Both the position numbers and the translations under genes were made by a program. From NCBI GenBank assembly GCA_035621235.1, contig CP141731.1:1674001-1738000 (forward strand): 64,000 nt of DNA. The letters are read 5' to 3'. The notes under the pieces are model-generated. The model did not search any database and was not told the origin of the DNA. It worked only from the letters and a program-made list of their open reading frames with translations. Source of the stretch: Actinomycetaceae bacterium MB13-C1-2. GTDB taxonomy: Bacteria > Actinomycetota > Actinomycetes > Actinomycetales > Actinomycetaceae. This document shows, piece by piece, positions 25,541-36,098 of this stretch. Within the stretch, counting starts at the first letter, position 1. Every line of letters starts with the position of its first letter.

Positions 25541-26227
25541 GTGACTTCATCAACCCCGTATTTTGAGGGACTGGCACGTCAGCTCCCAGCTGCTGCTGCA
25601 CAGGGACTGGCTGCGGGCCTACCTGAGAACCGCTATGTCTTCCCGACGTTCGAGGAGCGGACTGCTTACGGTTACAAGCGTCAGGATCCCTACGCCAAGC
25701 TCTTTGAAGATCGTATTGTCTTCCTGGGCGTCCAGGTCGATGATGCTTCGGCGGACGACGTAATGGCCCAGCTTCTTGTCCTTGAGTCGATGGATACCGA
25801 CTCACTTATAACCATGTACATCAACAGTCCGGGCGGTTCATTCACTGCCATGACTGCCATTTACGACACCATGCAGTACGTCCGGCCACACATCCAGACG
25901 GTCTGCCTGGGACAGGCCGCTTCGGCAGCAGCCGTGATTCTCGCCGGCGGTCAAAAGGGCAAGAGAATGGCACTACCCAACGCACGAATTCTGATTCATC
26001 AGCCAGCGATGGAGGGTATTCAGGGGCAGGCTTCCGATATCCAGATTGTTGCTGACGAGATTGATCGGATGCGTGAATGGATGGAACAGACCATTTCGGA
26101 GCGCTCGGGTCAGTCTGTCGAACAGGTTCGAAAAGACGTGGAACGTGACAAGATTCTGACGGCCGAGCAGGCGAAAGAGTATGGACTGATTGACCACGTC
26201 CTCACCTCTAGAAAACTTGCTGACTAG
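25541..26227 (+). CDS. clpP2: ATP-dependent Clp protease proteolytic subunit 2
   Basis: Second ClpP subunit, 228 residues, with Ser in LGQAASAAAVIL, His in RILIHQPAMEG and Asp in RKDVERDKIL. In Actinobacteria ClpP1 and ClpP2 combine to make an active protease and both are usually essential. The N-terminal ~45 residues are longer than in ClpP1. A strong terminator separates it from clpX. Confidence 0.95.
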   Translation: MTSSTPYFEGLARQLPAAAAQGLAAGLPENRYVFPTFEERTAYGYKRQDPYAKLFEDRIVFLGVQVDDASADDVMAQLLVLESMDTDSLITMYINSPGGSFTAMTAIYDTMQYVRPHIQTVCLGQAASAAAVILAGGQKGKRMALPNARILIHQPAMEGIQGQASDIQIVADEIDRMREWMEQTISERSGQSVEQVRKDVERDKILTAEQAKEYGLIDHVLTSRKLAD

Positions 26228-26272
26228 AGATCCTAAGGACAGAGGTTCTATCCGCCTGTCCTAATGCGTTTA

Positions 26273-26307
26273 CCACGGGTAGTGCCATAGGCTGGCACTA
26301 CCCGTGG
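26273..26307 (+). terminator. Terminator after clpP2
   Basis: A perfect 15-bp stem (CCACGGGTAGTGCCA / TGGCACTACCCGTGG) with a 5-base loop is followed by CCGTTTTGGG. clpX therefore probably has its own promoter in the 80 bases beyond. Confidence 0.8.
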
Positions 26308-26385
26308 CCGTTTTGGGTGAAAGTGAACCAGACTGGGCGCGGTGGTCGGTGGGAACTCGGGGTTGACCCGTGAGGAAGTGATCGG

Positions 26386-27642
26386 ATGGCTGATCTGCAA
26401 GAGGGAGCAGGCCTGCTGAAGTGCGCCTTCTGCTCCAAGTCACAACGACAGGTTCGCCGCCTAATTGGTGGTTCCGGGGTCTATATCTGCAACGAGTGCG
26501 TTGAACTCTGCAACGACATAGTGCAAGAGGAGTTGCAGGATGACACGCCACCTCGTCAGCTATCGCTCCCCAAACCGAAAGAAATCAACGCGTTCCTTGA
26601 TACCTGGGTAGTGGGTCAAAACGCCGCGAAGAAGGCTCTCTCAGTTGCGGTGTACAACCATTACAAGCGTGTCCGATCAAAGCAGTCGGGGGCGCCCGAA
26701 GACCTTGCTGCAACCAAGTCGAACATACTTCTGCTCGGGCCCACCGGAACAGGGAAAACTCACCTGGCTCGCTCTCTTGCAAGTTTGTTGGATGTGCCCT
26801 TCTGCATTGTTGACGCCACTGCACTGACGGAGGCGGGCTACGTTGGTGAAGACGTAGAGAATATCCTCCTGAAGCTGATCCAAGCCGCCGACGGCGACAT
26901 CAAGAAGGCCGAGCAGGGGATCATCTATGTGGACGAAATCGACAAGATCGGCCGGAAGGGCGAGAACGCTTCGATAACCAGGGATGTCTCGGGTGAGGGT
27001 GTCCAACAGGCCCTCTTGAAGATCATCGAAGGAACCAAAGCCTCAGTTCCCCCGCAAGGGGGACGTAAGCATCCACACCAGCAGTTCCTGGAGATTGACA
27101 CTCAGGGGATCTTGTTCATTGCGGCCGGAGCATTCTCGGGAATTGATGAGATCGTCCGGTCCCGGCTCGGGAGAAGGGCCACTGGCTTTGGCTCTGAACT
27201 ACGTCCTGCGGCCGAGGTCGGAGACTACTACTCTCTGATTACCGCTGAGGACCTCCACAAATATGGGATGATTCCAGAGTTTATCGGGCGTCTGCCCGTC
27301 CTTACCTCGACCACCGCACTGTCGGAGAACGACCTGGTGCGAATCCTTACAGAGCCAACGAACTCCCTGGTCAGCCAATATCAGCACCTGTTTGAACTGG
27401 ACGATGTCGAACTGGAGTTCACCTCAGACGCGCTGGGTGCCATAGCAGCCAAGGCAATGGAACGTGAGTCCGGAGCCCGCGGACTTGCGTCGATCATGGA
27501 AAAGACACTGGCTGACCTAATGTTTGAGATCCCGTCCCGAGACGATGTCGCGCGTGTACGTGTCACCAAAGAGTCCGTCGTTGAGGGAGAGGATGCTGAG
27601 ATCTTCGAGATCGATGGGCAGCAGGTCAAGCGCGCCTCGTAG
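26386..27642 (+). CDS. clpX: ATP-dependent Clp protease ATP-binding subunit ClpX
   Basis: AAA+ unfoldase, 418 residues. An N-terminal C4 zinc domain (CAFCSKSQ ... [10 protein letters not shown]) recruits adaptors; Walker A is [15 protein letters not shown], Walker [12 protein letters not shown], and the sensor region follows. The ClpP-docking IGF-type loop is present as ATGFG in the segment after LGRRATG. It feeds ClpP1P2. GAGGAA precedes ATG 26386. Confidence 0.96.
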   Translation: MADLQEGAGLLKCAFCSKSQRQVRRLIGGSGVYICNECVELCNDIVQEELQDDTPPRQLSLPKPKEINAFLDTWVVGQNAAKKALSVAVYNHYKRVRSKQSGAPEDLAATKSNILLLGPTGTGKTHLARSLASLLDVPFCIVDATALTEAGYVGEDVENILLKLIQAADGDIKKAEQGIIYVDEIDKIGRKGENASITRDVSGEGVQQALLKIIEGTKASVPPQGGRKHPHQQFLEIDTQGILFIAAGAFSGIDEIVRSRLGRRATGFGSELRPAAEVGDYYSLITAEDLHKYGMIPEFIGRLPVLTSTTALSENDLVRILTEPTNSLVSQYQHLFELDDVELEFTSDALGAIAAKAMERESGARGLASIMEKTLADLMFEIPSRDDVARVRVTKESVVEGEDAEIFEIDGQQVKRAS

Positions 27643-27719
27643 GGTAGTACCCAGAGTCCCGCTCAGCGGCAAGTTAGGCGTGAGGCTGTGGCTGGAACGT
27701 TTGGTACGAGGGGAGTGTC

Positions 27720-28022
27720 ATGAGCGAGATACCGTCCGAATTGGCGGAAGAGCGCCAGACAATCGACAACATTGATGCCGCGCTGATCCATATTCTTGCG
27801 GAGAGGTTTCGGTGTACTCAGCGGGTCGGGCACATAAAGGCGCGGGAAGGACTGCCGCCGGCTGATCCAGAGCGCGAGCAAAGGCAGGTCCAACGCCTTC
27901 GCGAACTCGCCGAGCAGTCGGGCCTAGACCCCGATTTTGCCGAAACCTTCCTAACCTTCATGGTCAACGAGGTGATTCGTCACCATGAGGTGATTAAGCA
28001 TCAGTACGAGCAGGGAGACTAG
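27720..28022 (+). CDS. Chorismate mutase, AroQ class
   Basis: A 100-residue all-helical AroQ-type enzyme converting chorismate to prephenate for Phe/Tyr synthesis. Signature residues are seen in RQTIDNIDAALIHILAERF, HIKAREGLPPADPEREQ and a C-terminal VNEVIRHHEVIKHQ. No secretion signal, so it is the cytoplasmic type. GAGGGGAGTGTC precedes ATG. Its stop codon overlaps that of the convergent ligase gene. Confidence 0.9.
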   Translation: MSEIPSELAEERQTIDNIDAALIHILAERFRCTQRVGHIKAREGLPPADPEREQRQVQRLRELAEQSGLDPDFAETFLTFMVNEVIRHHEVIKHQYEQGD

Positions 28023-29893
28023 TCCTGCTCCACTGGACCGCCGTACAGAGCATCGATATCGCCGGCGTGCTTCTTTAGCACAGAGCTTCTCTTGACTTTC
28101 ATCGATGGCGTCATCATGCCGTTTGCTTCGGTGAAGGCAGTCGATAGTACCTCGAACTTGCGAATTGATTCAGCCCGGGAGACCCCCTCATTCGCGCGCT
28201 CTATTGCCTGCGCCAGGGAAGCCCTGACCTCCGGATTACGGGCCGCCTCGGCGACAGTCATTGATGGTAAGCCCTTGTTCTTAAGCCAGACCTGCATCAT
28301 CTCGTCGTCCAAAGTGATCAGTGCGCCAATGAAGGGGCGCTTGTCACCGACGACTACAACCTCGCCAATAAGTGGGTGTCCACGGAGCGAGTCCTCAAGC
28401 GTCGACGGGATAACGTTCTTTCCTCCCGCGGTGACAATGACTTCCTTCATACGTCCTGTGATCCGAACGTAGCCATCTTTGTCGATTGATCCGAGGTCCC
28501 CGGTGCGGAACCAGCCATCCTCGTCAAACGCTGCTTCGGTCAGGTCCGGCCGGTCGTGGTAGCCGACGAAAATGGAGGGACCTTTTGCGAGTACTTCGCC
28601 CTCGTCTGAGATCTTCACCCTCATCGGAGCAATCGGAGGTCCAACCGTCCCGATTTTCGTCAGGTGCGGAGTGTTGACCGAGATTGGGCCGGTGGTCTCG
28701 GTGAGCCCGTATCCCTCCATTACGGGCAGACCGATTCCGCGGTAGAAGTGTGCCAAGTGAGTTGATAGGGGGGCGCCGCCGCAGATAATGATTTCGACAT
28801 TGCCGCCGACAAGACCCGTGATTTTCGAGTAGACCAGAGCCTCAAACAGTTTTCTTTGGATGCTTAGCGTTCGCGATGGCCCCTCGGGAGTATCTAGGGA
28901 CTTTGAGTATTCGACCGCCGTGTTGGCAGCAGCGCGGAACAACCGGTTCTTTGCCCCGCTTCCGGTTTGAGCATCTGCTGAGTTGTAGATCTTCTCGAGC
29001 ACCCGAGGAACCACCAGTAGGAATGTCGGCTTGAATGTTCCCAGGTCTGGAAGCAGGTCCTTTAGGTCGGAGGTGTGACCGATGACGCCATCTCCAGTTA
29101 CTACATACACCTGCAGGAAACGGGCCAGAATGTGTGCCAGTGGGAGGAAGAGCAGCATCCGAGACTTGGGGTGGCAAGCCTCGGGCATCCAGATGTGAGA
29201 GTTCGCGTTAATGTCAGCGAAGTTTCCGTGAGTAATTTCTGTGCCCTTGGGAGTACCGGTGGTTCCAGATGTATAGACGATGGTGGCTATCGAGTCGAGG
29301 GTTAGCTGGGTGATCCGCGCGTCAACCTCCTTGACGGGAACCGAGGCTCCCGCGCTCTCAAGAGTGTCCATCGCACCCTGGTCAAGCGAAAGAACGGTTA
29401 CATCCAGGCCGGCGCTTTCAGCCGCTGCGGCGACGAGGTTTGCCATGACAACGGATTCGGCGATTACAAAATGAATGTCGGCATCCTTGAGCATGAACTC
29501 GATCTGTGCCCTGGAGGAGGTCTCATAGATTGGAATGGGGACCAGTCCTGCACTCCAGCACGCGAAATCAAGCACCATCCAGTCGTACCTAGTACGAGAC
29601 ATGATCGCGATTCGATCGCCCATGCCAAGTCCAGAGCCGATCAAGCCCTGAGCGATCTTGGTGACGTAGTCATAGAACTGGCCCGCAGTGACCGTACGCC
29701 AAGTACCAGTCATCGGCTCCTTGACCTCGGCGAGCGCCCTCCGCGGCCCTCTCTGGACTCGTTGCAACAGTTGGTTTGGAATCGTGTCGTGGTCGTCAAC
29801 TCTGGCGAGGACAGGAGCGCTCCACTCAAGCGCCTCTGTTACTACCGGTGTTTCCTCGCCTGTCTCATCTGCCTTTTCTTCTGCCTCGGACAT
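28019..29893 (-). CDS. Long-chain fatty acid-CoA ligase, FadD15-like
   Basis: AMP-forming acyl-CoA synthetase, 624 residues, cytosolic or membrane-associated. The AMP/ATP-binding motif is TIVYTSGTTGTPKGTEITHGN; the A5 motif is VMEGYGLTETTGP; the hinge motif is GWFRTGDLGSIDKDGYVRITGR. It activates long-chain fatty acids for lipid synthesis or breakdown. It is convergent with chorismate mutase, sharing a CTAG at the overlapping stop codons; valS lies upstream on the same strand, 51 bases away. Confidence 0.92.
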   Translation of the reverse strand: MSEAEEKADETGEETPVVTEALEWSAPVLARVDDHDTIPNQLLQRVQRGPRRALAEVKEPMTGTWRTVTAGQFYDYVTKIAQGLIGSGLGMGDRIAIMSRTRYDWMVLDFACWSAGLVPIPIYETSSRAQIEFMLKDADIHFVIAESVVMANLVAAAAESAGLDVTVLSLDQGAMDTLESAGASVPVKEVDARITQLTLDSIATIVYTSGTTGTPKGTEITHGNFADINANSHIWMPEACHPKSRMLLFLPLAHILARFLQVYVVTGDGVIGHTSDLKDLLPDLGTFKPTFLLVVPRVLEKIYNSADAQTGSGAKNRLFRAAANTAVEYSKSLDTPEGPSRTLSIQRKLFEALVYSKITGLVGGNVEIIICGGAPLSTHLAHFYRGIGLPVMEGYGLTETTGPISVNTPHLTKIGTVGPPIAPMRVKISDEGEVLAKGPSIFVGYHDRPDLTEAAFDEDGWFRTGDLGSIDKDGYVRITGRMKEVIVTAGGKNVIPSTLEDSLRGHPLIGEVVVVGDKRPFIGALITLDDEMMQVWLKNKGLPSMTVAEAARNPEVRASLAQAIERANEGVSRAESIRKFEVLSTAFTEANGMMTPSMKVKRSSVLKKHAGDIDALYGGPVEQD

Positions 29894-29944
29894 CAGATTC
29901 CCGTTTCCTTCGGTTGGTGGTGTTGGTGGGGTATGGGGCGACTA

Positions 29945-32620
29945 TTACTTCCGCGGCGGGGCCTGGCCCAACTCAAACGAGTCGATCACGACCTCTCCCT
30001 CGGGTACGTCAGCGATCTTGAGGATCCATTCGCCGGTTACCTTGGCGGCCGCCTTAAGATCGGTCTCGACCTTCGAAAGCTCCCCAACGACGGACTCATC
30101 GGCTATGACAGTCACCGAAAGGTAGGGGGTACGAGGGGAGACTTTGGCCTCGGACTTCACCCTGCGTAGCTGAATCAGTGCGGCCGAGGTGCTTTCAAGA
30201 AGCTCTGGGTCGGAAGCAGTTGAGGTTCTCCGATATGGTTCCGCTGTCGGCCATGGCGCGATGTGGACGGAACCCTCGCGATACCAGGACCAGACCTCTT
30301 CGGCAGTGAATGCCAGGAACGGTGCTAGGAGGCGAACCATCGCATCTATTGCTAAGGCCAGGGTCGAACGGGCCGACTGGGCCTCTTCTTCGCTCCACGC
30401 GCCTTCGGCGTTGTATGCACGTTCCTTGACCAACTCTATGTAGTCATCGCAGAAGGTCCAGAAGAAGGTTTCGGTCACCTCAAGTGCGGTGGAGTGCTCA
30501 TAGTTCTCGAATGCCAAGGTTGCGCGCTCGATGACATCGGCGAGTGTCGCCAGGGTGGAGGCATCCACCGGAACAGTCACCAGGGACGGGTCAAGCCGCA
30601 GTTCGTCGCCTTGCCCGCCCGCCATCGACAGGGCGAACTTCGAAGCATTGAGCAGCTTGATCGCCAGGCGTCGGCCGATCTTGATTTGGCCCACGTCGAA
30701 CGCGGGGTCAGCGCCTAGTCGGGCGGAATCGGCCCAGTAACGAACCGCATCCGAACCGTACTCGTCGAGGATCGCCTTGGGCGTGATGACATTGCCCTTG
30801 GACTTCGACATCTTCTTGTGGTCAGAATCGAGAATCCATCCGGAGATCGCGGCGTTCTTCCACGGTAGAGAATCAAACTCTAGGTTCGAACGCAAAACCG
30901 TGCTGAACAGCCAAGTTCGGAGGATATCCTGGCCCTGGGCGCGAAGATCCATGGGGAATAGCTTGCTGTACAGTTCCTCATCCCTCAGCCAGCCGGTGGG
31001 AATTTGGGGGGTCAGTGACGAGGTCGCCCAGGTGTCCATGATGTCAACTTCGCCGTGGAAGCCGCCAGCGACGTCTCGTTGGTTCTCGGAGTATCCCGGA
31101 GGACAATCGGACGAGGGATCGATAGGAAGCTGTTCAAAGTTCGGAACCAAGACTGCGTCGTAGTTGACTTCACCCGACTCGTCGATCTGATACCAAACGG
31201 GGAGAGGAACACCAAAAAAGCGCTGCCTGGAGACGAGCCAGTCGGAGTTCAGTCCCTTGACCCAGTTGTCGTAACGCACGCGCATAAAGTCTGGATGGAA
31301 GTTCAGTTCGACGCCGCGCTCAATCATCTCGTCGCGCAGGTCGACGGTCGATCCAGTTCGAGTGAAGGCGCGGCCACCGTTTCGGATGTACCACTGCCGG
31401 GAGGTGACAATTTCAAGGGGTTTCTCCCCGCGCTCGTAGAAGCTTGTCATACGCTGGGTGGGCTTCGGATCGCCGGGGCACTCGCCGGTGGCGGACAGGA
31501 CCTCGACGATTTCCTTACGGGCAGAGAACGTGGTCTTGCCCAGGATCTTCTCAAAGAGTTCGCGGCCCTTGGGATCGGTTATCCACTCGGGAACCTCACG
31601 AGTCACGCGCCCGTCTCGGTCCAAGATGGTACGCAGTGGTAGATCGAGTTCGCGCCACCACTGAATGTCGGTCTGGTCGCCGAAGGTGCAGCACATGGCA
31701 ATTCCTGCACCCTTATCCATCTCAGCCATCGGATGTGAGAGCACGGGAACCGCAACGCCGAACCCGGGGGTTATGACCGTGGTGCCAAACAGGTGTTGAT
31801 AGCGCTCATCCTCGGGATGAGCGATCAGCGCGACACACGCCCCAAGTAGCTCGGGTCGTGTGGTCTCTATTGCTACGTCGCTTCCGTCGCTGTGAAAGTT
31901 CAGGGTGTAGTAGTTTCCCGGATACTCGCGTGCCTCGACCTCGGCCTGAGCAACGGCGGTCTGGAACGTGACGTCCCAAAGGCCGGGAGCCTCGGCCATG
32001 TACGCCTCACCGCGTTCTAGGTTCTTAAGGAAGCCAGCCTGGGCGACCAGGCGCGCGTCGTTACCAATAGTCTGGTAGGTGGTTGACCAGTCAACCGACA
32101 GACCAAGATATCGCCAAAGATCCTCAAACTGTGCCTCGTCCCGCTGACTGAGTTGCATACACAGCTCGATGAAATTCTGGCGCGAAACGGAAACCTGGTC
32201 AGAGACTTTGGACGACTTGCCTTCACCGCCTTCATAGGGCGGCTTGAAGTCGGCATCATAGGGTAGAGATGGGTCGCAGCGAACCCCGTAGTAGTTCTGA
32301 ACGCGCCGCTCAGTGGGAAGCCCGTTGTCGTCCCACCCCATCGGGTAGAAGACGTCCTTACCGGTCATTCGCTGGTAGCGAGCCACGGTATCAGTGTGGG
32401 TGTAGCTGAAGCAGTGGCCGACGTGAAGCGAGCCGGAAACCGTGGGAGGAGGCGTGTCGATCGAGTAGATGTTCTCGCGCTCGGCACCGCGATCAAAGCG
32501 ATAGATTCCGGATTCTTCCCACTTTTGGTCCCACTTGGCTTCGAGGCCGTCAGTGGATACTCGGTCCGGCACCGACGGAGAGGGAAGCACTGTTGGAATT
32601 ACCGGTTCGCGGGATGTCAT
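29945..32620 (-). CDS. valS: Valine-tRNA ligase
   Basis: Class I aminoacyl-tRNA synthetase of 891 residues charging tRNA-Val. The HIGH motif appears as SGSLHVGHCFSYTH, and KMSKS as DHKKMSKSKGN; the CP1 editing domain lies between. The C-terminal tRNA-binding region is shortened, without a clear long coiled-coil arm. No T-box leader is seen upstream. A housekeeping gene expected at this place in many actinobacteria. Confidence 0.95.
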   Translation of the reverse strand: MTSREPVIPTVLPSPSVPDRVSTDGLEAKWDQKWEESGIYRFDRGAERENIYSIDTPPPTVSGSLHVGHCFSYTHTDTVARYQRMTGKDVFYPMGWDDNGLPTERRVQNYYGVRCDPSLPYDADFKPPYEGGEGKSSKVSDQVSVSRQNFIELCMQLSQRDEAQFEDLWRYLGLSVDWSTTYQTIGNDARLVAQAGFLKNLERGEAYMAEAPGLWDVTFQTAVAQAEVEAREYPGNYYTLNFHSDGSDVAIETTRPELLGACVALIAHPEDERYQHLFGTTVITPGFGVAVPVLSHPMAEMDKGAGIAMCCTFGDQTDIQWWRELDLPLRTILDRDGRVTREVPEWITDPKGRELFEKILGKTTFSARKEIVEVLSATGECPGDPKPTQRMTSFYERGEKPLEIVTSRQWYIRNGGRAFTRTGSTVDLRDEMIERGVELNFHPDFMRVRYDNWVKGLNSDWLVSRQRFFGVPLPVWYQIDESGEVNYDAVLVPNFEQLPIDPSSDCPPGYSENQRDVAGGFHGEVDIMDTWATSSLTPQIPTGWLRDEELYSKLFPMDLRAQGQDILRTWLFSTVLRSNLEFDSLPWKNAAISGWILDSDHKKMSKSKGNVITPKAILDEYGSDAVRYWADSARLGADPAFDVGQIKIGRRLAIKLLNASKFALSMAGGQGDELRLDPSLVTVPVDASTLATLADVIERATLAFENYEHSTALEVTETFFWTFCDDYIELVKERAYNAEGAWSEEEAQSARSTLALAIDAMVRLLAPFLAFTAEEVWSWYREGSVHIAPWPTAEPYRRTSTASDPELLESTSAALIQLRRVKSEAKVSPRTPYLSVTVIADESVVGELSKVETDLKAAAKVTGEWILKIADVPEGEVVIDSFELGQAPPRK

Positions 32621-32750
32621 CGGGCGTCCTTAGTAGGTCTGTAAAAGTCGTCTGGTCGGTGCGCCTGTGGGCACACCATAGCCAACGCTACTCACCTGAA
32701 ACGACGGTAACAACTGGAGGGCCGGGTACTTGGTCTCTAGTGCGAGGTAT

Positions 32751-33560
32751 CTAACCGGCCAACTCCCGATCTCGCACCACTGCAGCATCGACCGCAGCGT
32801 CCAGGGCCGCAGAGAGTCCAGCTTCTTCGGCCGCGAGCATACCCGCGATTGTGGTTCCTCCGGGTGAGCACACCTGGTCAACCAGGGCCTCAGCATGCCC
32901 CCCGTCCTCGAGTGTCTTTAGGAGCATTGCTGCAGATCCCTCCATCGCGGACACCGCAGCCTTTATTGCCTGAGCTTTGGTCAGTCCCTGCCGTACCCCT
33001 GCTAGTGCCATAGAGTTCGCAATTCTGAAGTACCAGGCTGGGGAGCATCCCGCCATCGCGGTAAACGCTGGGAATAGCTTTTCGGGAATCTCCTGCGTTG
33101 TGCCAACGGAATCAAACAGACTTCGGGCGCTGTCCAGTTGGGGCTCGCTCACTTTCCCGTTGTCGCACACCGCCGTAGTTGCTTTACCGATCATGGCGTT
33201 CACGTTGGGCATCACACGGACGAGGGGAACGGAGCTATGGCCACCTTGCGCAAAGTCGCCATCAATATCATCGGTCGAACGGCCGGCGGCAATCGAGACA
33301 TAGCAGGCGCTGCCCGGCTCTAGCTCTCTGATCACCTGGGCCTGAACCTGTGGTTTGACCGCCAGTATCACTAGCTCGGCTTCTGCCACGGCATCATTTG
33401 CGCTACGGGCGACGGTACCCGCTACGGCTTTTGCCGCGTCTCTCGCTGACTGCTCGTGGGGGTCGAAGAAAACAAAGGACCAGCGATCAGGATCGGAGTC
33501 GTGAGCACCCCTGGATATGGCGCGGCCCATTGCCCCTGCGCCGATGACGGCTACCTTCAT
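32751..33560 (-). CDS. proC: Pyrroline-5-carboxylate reductase
   Basis: This 269-residue NAD(P)H-dependent enzyme makes proline from pyrroline-5-carboxylate. The Rossmann site is AVIGAGAMGRAISRG; NVNAMIGKATTAV and the catalytic-domain signature DQVCSPGGTTIAGM are intact. Length is normal for ProC. Single-gene unit between valS and the competence genes. Confidence 0.93.
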   Translation of the reverse strand: MKVAVIGAGAMGRAISRGAHDSDPDRWSFVFFDPHEQSARDAAKAVAGTVARSANDAVAEAELVILAVKPQVQAQVIRELEPGSACYVSIAAGRSTDDIDGDFAQGGHSSVPLVRVMPNVNAMIGKATTAVCDNGKVSEPQLDSARSLFDSVGTTQEIPEKLFPAFTAMAGCSPAWYFRIANSMALAGVRQGLTKAQAIKAAVSAMEGSAAMLLKTLEDGGHAEALVDQVCSPGGTTIAGMLAAEEAGLSAALDAAVDAAVVRDRELAG

Positions 33561-33728
33561 GTCTTCTCCAACCGACGTCGTGGGTTAACCTCGAACTCGT
33601 TCAGTTTAGGTCGGCTGTCCGACATCTCGCAGAACCTTCTGTCTGTCAACATGATTCAACTTGGGCTTTTTCCACAGGTGGTCCGCTCGGGAGCGGCAAG
33701 AGACAGAAAAAGCTAGGACCATTGCTGG

Positions 33729-34505
33729 ATGGACGATCGTGACTCCCACTGGCTTCCTTCACGCCGAGATCTTCATGGGCTCCAACCCCTACGCGGGAAA
33801 GCGCCCAAAGAGTCTGTGAGAGTCGGGTTGAGTTCCACGGCGGCGATGGTCTTAGTCGGCCTCATCGTCGTGCTTGGAACCGTCGGAATCCTACGGGTAG
33901 TACTCCCGGCCGGGACTGCCAGCTCATCGTTCTACCAGGCAGAACACAGTGAGCAAGCGAATGGCCCATTGAGCATTATTGAGACAGACCAAAGCGCCCG
34001 AGGTGAAGAATCCTCTCTTGGTCGGGACGGATCTGCTTCGGAAGCAGGAAATGATTCTGAACCGCTTATTGTATTCGTAACGGGTGCAGTCAAGCGTTCG
34101 GGAGTGGTGAGTGTACCTGCAGGTTCGCGCTTAGAAGCGGCCATTTTGGAAGCCGGGGGACTAACGGAGCAGGCAGACCTAGTTTCGGTCAATCTCGCGC
34201 GTCTGGTCGAAGACGGCGAACACATCCACGTGCTGGCCGAGGGCGAGCAACAAGCATCTGCATCTACGGCGGGCGGCGCCCGGGACGACGATCCTCTAGC
34301 CCAGGTCGGCGAATGCGTCGATCTGAGCTCTGCGAATCAATCTCAACTGGAGACACTCGACGGTGTGGGGCCGAAGATCGCGCAACGCATAGTGCAGTGG
34401 CGAGAGACCAACGAAGGATTCGCCGCAAACGAAGAACTCTTGGCTGTATCTGGAATCGGAGCGAAGCTCTATGCAAGGATCCTGGTGGGTTTATGTGAAA
34501 GGTGA
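33729..34505 (+). CDS. ComEA-type DNA uptake protein
   Basis: A 258-residue membrane-anchored DNA-binding protein. One N-terminal helix (AMVLVGLIVVLGTVGILRVVL) is followed by an acidic linker, an SLBB domain (VFVTGAVKRSGVVSVPAGSRLEAAILEAGG), and a C-terminal helix-hairpin-helix pair (NQSQLETLDGVGPKIAQRIVQWR ... LLAVSGIGAKLYARI). It would bind incoming DNA at the cell surface. comEC, normally next, is separated by an opposite-strand MFS gene. Confidence 0.9.
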   Translation: MDDRDSHWLPSRRDLHGLQPLRGKAPKESVRVGLSSTAAMVLVGLIVVLGTVGILRVVLPAGTASSSFYQAEHSEQANGPLSIIETDQSARGEESSLGRDGSASEAGNDSEPLIVFVTGAVKRSGVVSVPAGSRLEAAILEAGGLTEQADLVSVNLARLVEDGEHIHVLAEGEQQASASTAGGARDDDPLAQVGECVDLSSANQSQLETLDGVGPKIAQRIVQWRETNEGFAANEELLAVSGIGAKLYARILVGLCER

Positions 34506-34536
34506 CGGTGATGCGCCGATCAAATCCGATAGCTCA

Positions 34537-35976
34537 TTACTCCGCAGATTTTGTGGCCGAGCCGATCGGAACCAAAGCGAGTGCGGTAGCCGCAACTAGG
34601 AACAGAATCACGCAGAAGCCCCACACAGTCATGTATCCGCCGATCCCCGTCATTCCCGCGTCATCATGAAAGTTTGCCAGGATCTTCTTGACTATCGCTC
34701 CACCGAGAGCGCCTCCCACGGCTGAGAATGCCGCATATAGGCCGTTGGCTATTCCCGTCTTGCCAGCGGGAGCTGCCCGCGAAATTAGCACGGGAATGAT
34801 TCCAGAGAGGACGCCTGCCGCAAAGCCACTTAGAACTCCTGAGACCCAAAAACTCGCGAGATAGTGCGGCGCAAGTATCATCACCAGTTGTCCTAGCGCG
34901 CCGAGCAGTGAGGCCCCAATCAAGGTCGTTTTCATTCCTATTTTTGCGGCGATGAATGACGAGGAGAAGGCGCCGATCATCGCGAAGATTAGTAGCGCAG
35001 CGATCAACAGGGAAATGGTCTGCGTCGATGAGGAGAAGCCGTATCCGAACTCCCCGGGATCGGTGCTCATATATGCGGCCATATTGGGCGGTGCATCAGT
35101 AGACAGAACGCCGATTACGAACGCTGTTAGGTAGAGCGGACCCATTGATCGAGATACGACGAGGTTTATTTCGACCGCCGGATTCTCAACACGTTGCTCC
35201 CAGAGAATCCAGCCGACCAGCACGACCCCGGTGATGAACAGCAGAAGTAGCGACAGGTTCAGATGCTTGTATCCCATGTGACCAACGCTGTAGATAACAG
35301 CTACCATCACCAGGCCGAGGCCCGTGAAACCGATCCAATCAACCTTGCCGGAGCCGGGCGTGGAGTCCTCCGGAAGCTTGAAGAAGACGCTGTACGCTCC
35401 GATTAAGACGACCAAAGACGGGACCAGCAGAGTAATGACTAGGTTTGATGAGAGTGCGAAGGTCAAGCCGGATGCAACGGTTCCAATGACTATGCCCCCG
35501 GTAAGCGCGCCGGTCATGATCGTTATCGCACGGGCTGAGCTCTTTTGTGACATGCGGATATAGACGATGGCTATCGCCAGTGGTAGCCACACCCCGATCG
35601 GCCCCTGCAAGACTCTCCCCAAGAGGATTGCCGGGAACGAGGGAACCAGAGCAATAATCAGGGTCCCTACAAAAACGGATATCACTGCGACGCGAAGAAT
35701 CCTCCTCGACCCGATCAGGTCTCCGAGTCGGGACAGGAGCGGTACCAGAACCACTGCCGCCATTGCCTGGGAAGTTTGAAACCAGTTCATTGCCTCCACG
35801 GAGACGCCCACGTATCGAGAGAGGTCTGGTAACAGAGGAGTATAGAAACCCTGAACGAACCCGCTCGCCACTTGGAGGACGATCAACCACGTCAGCAGCG
35901 AGCCGCCGCTCTTCAGTGTCGTGTCTGATTGGTGGGTGACGTCTCGGGAGGGATTCTTCGATGCCTTTACGCTCAT
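34537..35976 (-). CDS. MFS transporter
   Basis: A 479-residue major facilitator protein with 12-14 membrane segments. The loop 2-3 motif is RLGDLIGSRRILR and the later GLYAAFSAVGGALGGA-type region matches the DHA2-like drug/solute exporters. Substrate unknown. It is transcribed against comEA and comEC and sits between them, which suggests later insertion into a formerly contiguous competence operon. Confidence 0.85.
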   Translation of the reverse strand: MSVKASKNPSRDVTHQSDTTLKSGGSLLTWLIVLQVASGFVQGFYTPLLPDLSRYVGVSVEAMNWFQTSQAMAAVVLVPLLSRLGDLIGSRRILRVAVISVFVGTLIIALVPSFPAILLGRVLQGPIGVWLPLAIAIVYIRMSQKSSARAITIMTGALTGGIVIGTVASGLTFALSSNLVITLLVPSLVVLIGAYSVFFKLPEDSTPGSGKVDWIGFTGLGLVMVAVIYSVGHMGYKHLNLSLLLLFITGVVLVGWILWEQRVENPAVEINLVVSRSMGPLYLTAFVIGVLSTDAPPNMAAYMSTDPGEFGYGFSSSTQTISLLIAALLIFAMIGAFSSSFIAAKIGMKTTLIGASLLGALGQLVMILAPHYLASFWVSGVLSGFAAGVLSGIIPVLISRAAPAGKTGIANGLYAAFSAVGGALGGAIVKKILANFHDDAGMTGIGGYMTVWGFCVILFLVAATALALVPIGSATKSAE

Positions 35977-36098
35977 ACGTCGATGCTATTTGTCTATGAC
36001 CCACAGTGAGAGGTGAACAAGGTTGCAATCTGGATGTTTTCCACCAATCGCGTCGGACCAGGTAGCATCGACACTCCCTGTGCCTCACAGTTTCCCGC

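Noticed and set aside
32621-32750. T-box leader before valS
   Set aside because: No conserved T-box sequence or antiterminator-type structure could be found on the minus strand.
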